The notes under the pieces: generated by a model
The model's database searches: none
Told to the model about the DNA's origin: nothing
What the model saw: the letters and a program-made list of their open reading frames with translations, nothing else
Program-made: the position numbers and the translations under genes
Assembly: GCA_002238805.1 (NCBI GenBank)
Contig: MPNB01000021.1
Coordinates: 1-46,864 of the forward strand
Reading direction: 5' to 3'
DNA: 46,864 nucleotides
Origin: Rhodothermaceae bacterium bin80
Lineage (GTDB): Bacteria > Bacteroidota > Rhodothermia > Rhodothermales > Bin80
In this document: piece after piece, positions 32,535 to 40,274 of the stretch
Numbering within the stretch: position 1 is the first letter of the stretch
Layout: every line of letters starts with the position of its first letter

Positions 32535-35500
32535 TCGCTCAAGAACATCAACTCCTCGACTCTGAGTCCAGATATCGAGCACTCACGGCCACTGATCAAT
32601 CATTAGTCGTTGAGGCAGGTGCAGGCACGGGGAAAACCACGATTTTAGCTGGACGAATTGCAATCCTGTTGGCCCGCGGCAAGAGCCCCGACAATATCGT
32701 CGCTGTGACTTTCACAGAGTCTGCCGCGAGCGAGCTTTTGCTGCGCGTTCGAGAATACGTCAGCAGGCTTCGGCATGATGATTTTCCACCTGGCCTTGGG
32801 GATGTTTTTAAGAGCAAGGTTTCCGCACAGCAAAAGACTTATTTAGAAAAAGCCGAGGAAAACCTCGACAACCTCATTTGCTCTACCATTCACGGCTTCT
32901 GTCAGCGGGTGCTCAAAACCTTTCCCGTAGAAGCTAATATTGATCCAGGTGCAGCCATTATGGACGCACGCCAATCTAACCGGGTTTTCAAGGAAGTACT
33001 GCACAATTGGTTACACGAGATACTCTCGAAAGAAAATGGAGCACTAATTGCGTGGGTAATGACACGATACGGAGATAACTACATCTCTGGATACGACTAC
33101 ATTCGGAATATAGCAGACCAGATACGGCCACATCGCAATATCAAAGCAGAGAAACCCGAAGGGTTCGACGAAAAACTGCAAGAGTTTCGAGATGCACTCC
33201 AGGCATATGTGGAGTACATCGAAAACTTACCCGTTCCCGAACCCAAGTCGAAGGTCGTTGCGAATTCGTTTACCCAATGGCGGAAATTGTCGCAGATCAA
33301 CTCCGATAGTAACGTCAACCAGTTCCTGGCCCTGATTGATTTTCCGTCAGCACAAGGTCTCGTGACAAGAGAGTCCTCCCGTACCCAGCTCACTACCTAC
33401 TCCCAAATAGCACGTAAGCGTGACTGGGATAGCACACTGGAAGGAACGAAAAAATCCATAGATGATGCCCGTAAGCAAGCGAGTGCCAAGTATGAACGCG
33501 TTAGAGCATTATGGAACACACAGGTTCGGTCTGCACTCGCAGACCAGCTCTTGGCATATCTTGTAGATGACTTAAAGAACTTACTAGAGCACTACCAGCT
33601 CTACAAACGATCAGCAGGTCTGCTGGACTTTGATGATTTGATCATTGGTGCGAGGGACCTACTTCGCCATGAGAAACACGGTCTTGCTGTCCGACAGGCG
33701 CTTGCTAGACAGTACAAACACATCCTGGTAGACGAATTTCAGGATACAGACGCGCTTCAGGCCGAAATATTCTGGCGCCTCTGCAGTGATGACGAAGACG
33801 ATGATTGGAGCAACCTCAAACTTCGTCCAGGATCCCTGTTTGTCGTTGGTGACCCAAACCAGTCTATTTACAGATTTCGCGGTGCGAATGTGGATGTTTA
33901 TACAAGAGCCAGGGAGACTTTTACGAGGGATAAAGTCCTCAGCATTGTAACAAACTTTCGATCCGGTGGACCCATTCTCGATTTTGTGAACGACCGATTC
34001 AGACAACCGCTCTCGCAATCAGACCAAGCCGGATACAAAGCCCTCCAACTGTACAGACAGGATCCATCCAGCTCACAAGCCGTGGCATCTGTGGTATTCA
34101 ATCCCGAAGGACAAAGACTTGCCACCTTCCATGAAAGTGAGGCACAGATTGTCGCGCAAATCTGCCACAAGCTGATTAGAACCGGCTACTCTGCGAAAGA
34201 CATCGCACTGCTCACTCCCGTTGGAACCGAGATCCATTGGTATGAGCATGAACTCCAGAACCTCGGCGTTAGTTTTGTGACTCAGGCGGGCAAAAGCTTT
34301 TTTCTACTGCAGGAAACGCAGGACCTGATAACACTGACACGTATCCTGGCCAACGGCTACGATCATCTTGCTCTAGGGGCATTCCTGCGCGGTCCAATTG
34401 TGGGACTTACGGACGAGGAACTCCTTGACATCGTTTGGAACCTAGACCGGGATCCAGACCAACCGGACAATGTGCCTAGGCTCAATGCTCTCGTTGAACT
34501 GAATCAAATCAAGAATGAAGAAGCAAAGAAAGCTATCGGGCGTCTCCAGTCCCTGCTAAGAATTGCCCACACAGTAACCCCACATCAATTGCTGTCAACA
34601 GCAATTGATGTCTTCCATATTCGAGCCTTGTTGCAACAACGCTTCGGCCAACGATCGGCGCGGGCACTGGCAAATGTGGATTTATTTCTCGAATGGGCGA
34701 GAGCCTACAGTGTACGAGGCTTGAAGAGCTTTGCACAGACTATGTACCAGAATTGGGAGCAAGAGTCCAAAATACCCGAAGCCAGACCGGACACAAACCA
34801 AGATGCGGTCACAATAAGCACTATACACAATGCAAAGGGGCTGGAGTGGCCTGTTGTGATACCAATAAATACTTGGAGAAAGTTTAAAAAACTGGACAAT
34901 ACTATCGTTGATCGGATCCATCAAAAGCTTTGCACCAAGATGCTTCATATTCCTACAAGCGGCTACGAAACTGTCAGGGAACGTGAGCGCAAGCAGGAGC
35001 GCCGTGAGCGGGTTCGCCTCTGGTACGTTGCCGCAACACGTGCCCGGGACCTCCTTCTACTGACACTGCCGGACTCACAGGAGGACGCAAGTGGATGTTG
35101 GCGCTCAGCTGTTGACCTGCGTGTTGATGCGCTGCCGGAAATGGACTTTGAATCATTGCGGAGTCCCCCTACTAAATCGAAGGATAAAAAAACGGAGACT
35201 CAACCCAGCGTACAGTCACGTGATCAGTATCAGAGAGAGTCAAAAAGGATCAAGCAGTCATCCAGCCAGCTAAAATGGGTCACTCCCAGCAAGGATGAGG
35301 TACCGACAACTGACCTGGAAACCGTATTTCTTGATCTCGGCGACTCAACCCTTCGTGAGAACGAACTGCCTCCGGTGTCTGGCCCCGGGCTTATGCGGGG
35401 GCAGGTGATCCATCGATTGATTGAAGAAATTCTCACCGGGGAGACGCGCCTTGACCAAGCCGCGCAAAGGTCTGAGATCCTAGTAACTCAGATTCAATCC

Positions 35501-35848
35501 TATCCCGAATTTGAACTTCCAGTCTCGATTGATCCTGTCGAAATAAGTCTTCGGGTAGCTAGAGCATTACAGCTTCCCCAGATTCATCCGATCATAGACT
35601 CACTTGTCCCCGAATGCCCGGTTTACAACTTCGTCTCAGACAATGAAGTATCCTCCGTTGTTGTGGGCATCGCAGATGCCATCAGCTTTGCCCCGGATGG
35701 CACACCACAACTGATCATCGACTGGAAAAGCGGCCAAGTTGAGGCACACCACGAAGAACAGATTGCTGCCTACATGAAAGCGACCAACATAGACTATGGC
35801 CTATTGGTCTATGTTGACAGTGCACAAGTCAAGGAAGTACGCCTGTAG
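32531..35848 (+). CDS. addA: AddA-type UvrD/RecB helicase-nuclease
   Basis: This SF1A helicase has 1,105 residues. The Walker A region LVVEAGAGTGKTTILAGR is at about 28-45, motif Ia is VAVTFTESAASEL, motif II is LVDEFQDTDALQ, motif III is VVGDPNQSIYRFRGANV, motif IV-V is STIHNAKGLEWPVVI and motif VI is WYVAATRARDLLLLT. The C-terminus holds a RecB-family nuclease (GIADAISFAPD, LIIDWKSGQ, EEQIAAYMKA), as in AddA. It should unwind and degrade DNA ends as the motor subunit of an AddAB-type complex. Four-base overlap with the upstream gene (ATGA) supports stoichiometric production of both subunits. Confidence 0.9.
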   Translation: MIAQEHQLLDSESRYRALTATDQSLVVEAGAGTGKTTILAGRIAILLARGKSPDNIVAVTFTESAASELLLRVREYVSRLRHDDFPPGLGDVFKSKVSAQQKTYLEKAEENLDNLICSTIHGFCQRVLKTFPVEANIDPGAAIMDARQSNRVFKEVLHNWLHEILSKENGALIAWVMTRYGDNYISGYDYIRNIADQIRPHRNIKAEKPEGFDEKLQEFRDALQAYVEYIENLPVPEPKSKVVANSFTQWRKLSQINSDSNVNQFLALIDFPSAQGLVTRESSRTQLTTYSQIARKRDWDSTLEGTKKSIDDARKQASAKYERVRALWNTQVRSALADQLLAYLVDDLKNLLEHYQLYKRSAGLLDFDDLIIGARDLLRHEKHGLAVRQALARQYKHILVDEFQDTDALQAEIFWRLCSDDEDDDWSNLKLRPGSLFVVGDPNQSIYRFRGANVDVYTRARETFTRDKVLSIVTNFRSGGPILDFVNDRFRQPLSQSDQAGYKALQLYRQDPSSSQAVASVVFNPEGQRLATFHESEAQIVAQICHKLIRTGYSAKDIALLTPVGTEIHWYEHELQNLGVSFVTQAGKSFFLLQETQDLITLTRILANGYDHLALGAFLRGPIVGLTDEELLDIVWNLDRDPDQPDNVPRLNALVELNQIKNEEAKKAIGRLQSLLRIAHTVTPHQLLSTAIDVFHIRALLQQRFGQRSARALANVDLFLEWARAYSVRGLKSFAQTMYQNWEQESKIPEARPDTNQDAVTISTIHNAKGLEWPVVIPINTWRKFKKLDNTIVDRIHQKLCTKMLHIPTSGYETVRERERKQERRERVRLWYVAATRARDLLLLTLPDSQEDASGCWRSAVDLRVDALPEMDFESLRSPPTKSKDKKTETQPSVQSRDQYQRESKRIKQSSSQLKWVTPSKDEVPTTDLETVFLDLGDSTLRENELPPVSGPGLMRGQVIHRLIEEILTGETRLDQAAQRSEILVTQIQSYPEFELPVSIDPVEISLRVARALQLPQIHPIIDSLVPECPVYNFVSDNEVSSVVVGIADAISFAPDGTPQLIIDWKSGQVEAHHEEQIAAYMKATNIDYGLLVYVDSAQVKEVRL

Positions 35849-35886
35849 ACTCGTCGCAAGGCAATACCGCGGCTGCCATCCCAATA

Positions 35887-37230
35887 TCACCCGACAGCTA
35901 CCTTCAGAGCTTTGTCAAATGCGCGCAATGTATGGGTAACAGCTGCAGTGTCGTGGGCTGTAGACGTGAACCAGGCTTCATATTGAGATGGTGCAAGATT
36001 AACACCACACGTAAGCATTGCATTGAAAACCTTGGCGAAAAAATCTGCATCTGATGTGGAGGCAGTTCCCCAATCGGTTACCGATTCATCCGTAAAGAAG
36101 CAACTGAACATGGTTCCTACACCATTCACCTGCATTGGAACCGACCAGCGCGTAGCGATAGATGCCAGTTCATTCATTAGAAAAGATGTTTGCGAAGCCG
36201 TGTACGCCCACGCATCTTCGTCCAACCCCAACTCCAACGTAGCAAGACCTGCCCGCAGTGCAACCGGATTCCCGGAAAGTGTGCCTGCCTGATACACTGG
36301 CCCCTCAGGGGCTATCCAGGCCATTATGTCTGCTCTTCCTCCATAGGCTCCGATCGGAAGTCCTCCCCCGATTACTTTGCCGAGCGTCGTCAAATCCGGG
36401 GTCACCCCAAACAGAGATTGTGCACCACCTGGATGCACTCGAAAACCCGTCATAACCTCGTCGAAAATCAGAAGCACATCGTGCGCCTTCGTGATCCTAC
36501 GCAAACCTTCCAGATAGCCATCCACCGGTGGGATCACGCCCATGTTGCCTGCCACCGGCTCAACTATCATTGCCGCAACCTGACCGGCGTACTGATTCAG
36601 AACTGTCTCTACCGCAGAGTGATCATTGAATGGCACAACCAGCGTGTCTTTTACCGTACTATTGGGAACCCCTGGACAGTTCGGTAACCCCAGAGTAGCT
36701 ACTCCGCTGCCTGCCTGCACCAACAGACAATCCGCGTGACCATGGTAGTTGCCCGCACACTTTACAATCTTATCCCGTCCGGTAAAAGCCCTTGCCAGAC
36801 GAAGTGCACTCATTACGGCTTCCGTTCCCGAGTTTACCAACCGCAAGCGTTCGATCGTGGGCATAACCGTCTGCACCTTGTCCACAAGCGCCGATTCATG
36901 CTCGGTGCAGGCTCCAAAACTCGTTCCCTTTGCAGCTGCATCCTGCACAGCCGCAACTACCTTTTCATGCGCGTGTCCCACAAGTAATGGCCCGTAGGAG
37001 AGTACATAATCAACATACCGGTTGCCATCTACATCTTCGATCCATGCACCCGCCCCTCGCTCAACAAAGACCGGTGAACCACCAACTGCTTTATAGGCCC
37101 GAACTGGTGAGCTGACCCCTCCGGGCATACGGTTTTTGGCAGCTGCAAAGAGTGCTTGTGAGCGGACACGTGAGTGCATGATTTCGTTTAATATTGACCT
37201 GGTAGTAATTCTCTTATTAATTGTACTCAC
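35887..37230 (-). CDS. hemL: Glutamate-1-semialdehyde 2,1-aminomutase
   Basis: HemL makes 5-aminolevulinate from glutamate-1-semialdehyde, the last step of the C5 route to heme and other tetrapyrroles, in the cytoplasm. Family features are MPGGVSSPVRAYKAVGGSPVF near the N-terminus, VDYVLSYGPLLVGHAHEKV, NSGTEAVMSALRLARAFTGRDKIVKCAGNYHGHAD, the PLP-aspartate motif LLIFDEVMTGFR, the Schiff-base Lys in TLGKVIGGGLPIGAYGG, and YQAGTLSGNPVA. Length is 447 residues from the outer start. The ATG at 37179 (MHSRVRSQALFAAAK) matches the usual N-terminus better and may be the real start. It is convergent with the addA-like gene, 38 bp apart, and an IS element lies just upstream. Confidence 0.95.
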   Translation of the reverse strand: MSTINKRITTRSILNEIMHSRVRSQALFAAAKNRMPGGVSSPVRAYKAVGGSPVFVERGAGAWIEDVDGNRYVDYVLSYGPLLVGHAHEKVVAAVQDAAAKGTSFGACTEHESALVDKVQTVMPTIERLRLVNSGTEAVMSALRLARAFTGRDKIVKCAGNYHGHADCLLVQAGSGVATLGLPNCPGVPNSTVKDTLVVPFNDHSAVETVLNQYAGQVAAMIVEPVAGNMGVIPPVDGYLEGLRRITKAHDVLLIFDEVMTGFRVHPGGAQSLFGVTPDLTTLGKVIGGGLPIGAYGGRADIMAWIAPEGPVYQAGTLSGNPVALRAGLATLELGLDEDAWAYTASQTSFLMNELASIATRWSVPMQVNGVGTMFSCFFTDESVTDWGTASTSDADFFAKVFNAMLTCGVNLAPSQYEAWFTSTAHDTAAVTHTLRAFDKALKVAVG

Positions 37231-37267
37231 TTGAGGGGATTTCCGTACAAACAGTCTAGGGCTGAAG

Positions 37268-38656
37268 TTACCCCGAGAAAATCCCGAATAACCGGGTAAT
37301 GCCCTGCGCTAGGTTCTATAAAAAGGGTTCTACCGCGAATATTGTGGGTAGAGGTCTAGGTCGCCGCAGAAAAAAGAATAGCAAATCTGAAGTTATAAAA
37401 TTTTCTATATCCTCTTCCGATCGTTTTGATCTCTTGGATCTTCCCATTGATTCGCTCCGCTCTGGCGTTGGATTGTTCGTGGCAAAGGGCATTACACACG
37501 CCTTGGAGGTGTCGTTTGAAGGTCTCGGCCACTTTCATGATCTCCTTGATGACCGCCGCTTTCACACTTGCAAACCAAAGCTCAAAATACTTCTTTGCTT
37601 CGGTGAATGAATCACCTCCAAAGATGGCCTTGAATTCTTCGCGTAATCGCCAGGCGAAGCTAACCTGGAAGTTCGATTCTTGAATAACCTTGAAGATTTC
37701 CTCTTGCTTTGCGTTCAATTCTCTTTGTTTTTCAGGAGCGCATATCGACTGTGTTTCAGCTCTGTATGACTTTTTGCTTCCCGCCTGCGTACCTGATCAA
37801 TCCCCTCATTGAGATACTTGACCAAATGAAAACGATCATGAATTAGCTTGGCATCTGGGAGGTCCTCCCTGGCAAGGGCGATGTATGCCTTCCACATATC
37901 GGTCGTAATGGTCTTTATTTTTGCCTTTTTATCCCCCAGAAGACGCGCCAACAGGGCTTTTGTAAGAATTTTGTCCCGACCTTCACCGACGTCAAGCACC
38001 ACGCCGCGCTTCGAATCACTGATGATGGTGGCATAGGCATGCCCACGCTGAAACGCCTTCTCATCCACGCTCAAATGCACAATCCCGTCCAGCGATCGTC
38101 GCTTTTCTCCGCGGAATACACTGCGATGCAGGATCCGGTTGATGACACCAAACCCATAACGAAGTAGCTTCGCCGTCTTGGTTTGATTCTTGGTCGCTTT
38201 CAACAAGTCAATCGTCCAGCGCTCAAACGCATGGGTGGACCGAGTCGAGGCACCCGCCCAGGGCGTCTCAATGGTCTTCACGCCCGCAGAAGACTGGATC
38301 CGGGGAACCCGACAATGGACAAAACACTTGAATTCTAACCAATCCAAGTGGCGCCAAGCCCGCGCGCTCCGATGATCATATAGCGTCCCCCTCTCGCCAG
38401 TCTCGGGACAAAACGACGCACCCCCCGAATGCAAAATGTAGACCTCAATCCGCTGCTTCTGCTCATCCACCAGCATCTTATCAACCTTCCAGTCGTGCCC
38501 TAATCCTAAGCTGTATCGCATCACTGCCATGAGACCTTTTCCGAGCAAAGCCGACCAAACGAAACGAAATAAAAAATCGATTAAGTAGTCATCATTGCAA
38601 GAACGTGATGCAGTGGTGGAGTACTTCATTATCGGAATGGTTTCTTGCTTACCACA
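37268..38656. mobile_element. ISL3-type insertion sequence, approximate limits
   Basis: The limits are tentative. At the right end of the transposase (left in this map) TTACCCCGAGAAAATCCCGAATAA at 37268-37291 is partly palindromic. Its reverse complement resembles, imperfectly, TTATCGGAATGGTTTCTTGC from 38629. I could not define exact inverted repeats or target duplications by eye. Confidence 0.35.
37356..38629 (-). pseudogene. ISL3-family transposase split by a single-base indel
   Basis: The N-terminal piece (38629 down to 37715) contains a Cys/His zinc-finger-like start (CPETGERG region), a helix-turn-helix segment (TKTAKLLRYGFGVINRIL) and the catalytic core (GIVHLSVDEKAFQRGHAYATIISD, ITTDMWKAYIALARED, AKLIHDRFHLVKYLNEGIDQVRR). 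It ends at KHSRYALLKNKEN-stop. The second piece, from a TTG at 37718 to 37356, continues exactly in register with the family (LNAKQEEIFKVI, then NARAERINGKIQEIKTIGRGYRKF). Only one extra T in GAGAATTGAAC would restore the frame. It may be inactivated, mis-called, or rely on -1 frameshifting at G-AAA-AAC just upstream, although that heptamer is a poor slippery site. The true start may be an internal ATG. Confidence 0.8.
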
Positions 38657-38686
38657 ATTTCACTCGAATATCGTATGCTGTGGTAA
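38649..38686. promoter_or_regulatory. Inverted repeat upstream of the Panacea gene
   Basis: TTACCACA at 38649-38656 and TGTGGTAA at 38679-38686 form a perfect 8-bp inverted repeat with a 22-bp spacer, ending 30 bases before the ATG at 38717. Position and symmetry suit an operator for autoregulation of a toxin-antitoxin locus. It may instead belong to the end of the neighbouring insertion sequence. Confidence 0.4.
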
Positions 38687-38716
38687 TAGGGTTTTCAACA
38701 CTATACAACAGAGCAC

Positions 38717-39208
38717 ATGAGTAACCTGCCCAGTAACAACAACAATCCTGAACCCGTACCAGCCATGGTTGTGGCTACGTATATATTGAGACAAAGACAC
38801 GATCAAGGGCGCTCAACCACCACGCTGGATCTGGTGAAACTGGTTTATCTCTCGCATGGATGGTTTTTGGGCATATATGGAATACCGTTGATAATCGAAT
38901 CGGTTGAAGCTTGGCCGTACGGCCCCGTGATTCCCATTGTTTATGAAAGGTTCAAGTCATATCGTGGGAATCCTATCGACATAGTGCCAATAGACAATTC
39001 GGGCCAGTTGGATCCACGACAGCGGGCAGTAATTGACGAAACGCTACGTGCATACGATGCATTTGATTCCTGGGGACTGTCGGCTATAACCCATAAGCCA
39101 GGAACCCCATGGGACCAGATTTCAGACCATGGCCTTTGGCTAATCATTCCGAATTCATTTATTCAGCAGCACTACGCTGGCCTATATGAGCGAGAATATG
39201 CCGGCTGA
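38717..39208 (+). CDS. Panacea-domain (DUF4065) protein, probable antitoxin
   Basis: This 163-residue protein shows the Panacea/SocA-like pattern: an N-terminal helix (AMVVATYILRQRHDQG), then TTLDLVKLVYLSHGWFLGIYGIPLI, the family hallmark ESVEAWPYGPVIPIVYERFK, and a C-terminal helix region with HKPGTPWDQI. Panacea domains act as versatile antitoxins that neutralise diverse toxins, including small membrane-depolarising ones. The coding frame overlaps the next reading frame by 23 bases, the usual arrangement of a bicistronic toxin-antitoxin pair. An inverted repeat lies upstream. A non-antitoxin role, such as a ClpXP adaptor like SocA, remains possible. Confidence 0.8.
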   Translation: MSNLPSNNNNPEPVPAMVVATYILRQRHDQGRSTTTLDLVKLVYLSHGWFLGIYGIPLIIESVEAWPYGPVIPIVYERFKSYRGNPIDIVPIDNSGQLDPRQRAVIDETLRAYDAFDSWGLSAITHKPGTPWDQISDHGLWLIIPNSFIQQHYAGLYEREYAG

Positions 39209-39484
39209 TAAGGCTCCCACCATTCACATTTTCCCAGACGGGTTGCCAGAACACTCCGTAAGGGCAGATCAAGAACTGCGGCAGTAAAAGACGACAGACT
39301 AAAAGGGCGCCATGCCCTAGAATTGAGAATTAAGGAATTAGAAACGACAGTGGGCCATCTGGCCACTAAGGAAGATTTAGAAAAGGCCAAGACACGGGCA
39401 ATGTGGCCTGCGGTAGGCATGGCCATTTCACTAATAGCCGCAGTTGGTTCCGTAATTGCTGTGGTTGCGATACTAGCTCAATGA
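39186..39484 (+). pseudogene. Small coiled-coil/TM protein, frameshifted; candidate toxin partner
   Basis: The ATG at 39186, inside the end of the Panacea gene, opens MSENMPADKAPTIHIFPDG and stops at 39285. In the next frame the sequence continues as a charged coiled coil (LELRIKELETTVGHLATKED, then LEKAKT) and a terminal hydrophobic helix (WPAVGMAISLIAAVGSVIAVVAILAQ), ending at 39484, with no ATG of its own before the helix. The natural reading is one protein of about 98 residues broken by a single indel between about 39211 and 39285. Its layout is shared with the hendecad protein at 2159. Pairing with a Panacea antitoxin suggests a membrane-acting toxin. Whether the break is real decides whether the pair is alive. 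Confidence 0.55.
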
Positions 39485-39580
39485 AAATCGACAATCAACA
39501 ACAAGGTTTCACTTAAACGGGTAATTCCCCAAAAATTCTACGAGAAACCGAACGATGACTGCGGCGAAGGATGCACAGAA

Positions 39581-40114
39581 GTGGTCCGTTCCGGCGATTG
39601 CAGCGAGGAGAAGGGCAACTGCTGCACTACCCTTGGGAAGATTGGAACCACCTGTCTGTACTGGGCTCATGACTTGCTGCGATACGGCAACAGGGGGGTC
39701 TTCCTGCTGCTGGCAGTTGTGCTGCTCGGAGGGTGCGCGTCTGATTCGCAATATCACGCTGTGGAACCACCGCTGGTGCCCTTTGAAGAACTGTTCGTCC
39801 TCGAGGACACCGTTAGATTGGATTACTCCGTGATTGTAGGAAAAATTTCGTTCATGGATGTCGATCCAGAGGGAAATTTCCTGATCACAGATGGCATCGG
39901 AAACAGTGTATTCCTGTTCTCTCCAACAGGTGAACACAGAAGAATCTACAATCCCCTGGCGTGCCTGTCTGGAAGGGATGTGTTCCGACCCTGGAATTCA
40001 CTGTTCTTGGACGGAGGTAAAGTAATGACCTTAAATCTCTCGTACGGTGTGGTAGTATTCAGCCCCGATGGAAGCTGTTCAGTACAGTGCAAAGCACATC
40101 CCACCCTGGTATAA
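39581..40114 (+). pseudogene. Truncated paralogue of the propeller-like gene at 268, lipoprotein type
   Basis: A hydrophobic segment with lipobox (VFLLLAVVLLGGC) is followed by about 110 residues matching the start of the mature protein encoded at 268-1368: DVDPEGNFLITDGIGNSVFLFSPTG against DVGSNGRLMTTDRVGNQAILFEGDG, and a shared C-x-x-x-x-x-(V/R)F segment. The similarity ends near 40100 and a stop comes at 40112, so only the first blades of the propeller survive. The GTG at 39581 gives a long, Cys-rich leader that is unlikely. TTG at 39674 would give a normal signal. Probably truncated by recombination at the border of the restriction-modification locus. Confidence 0.55.
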
Positions 40115-40274
40115 GATCTATAACATCTTTTGGAACAGGTGCAACAACAGTAGATAGAACGCATCTACAAACGGTCACAAATGCCAAATGTCAACTGATT
40201 TTGGCACTACGCCCTCCTTAGGTTTCGCGGTGGTATATCGCCCCAAACCGCCCTTCTGGGATTAGGATCACGAT

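Noticed and set aside
37715..37735. Programmed -1 frameshift in the transposase as the certain explanation
   Set aside because: The G-AAA-AAC heptamer is a weak slippery site, no stimulatory structure is evident, and family register predicts the join exactly at AAT-TTG. A simple indel is at least as likely.
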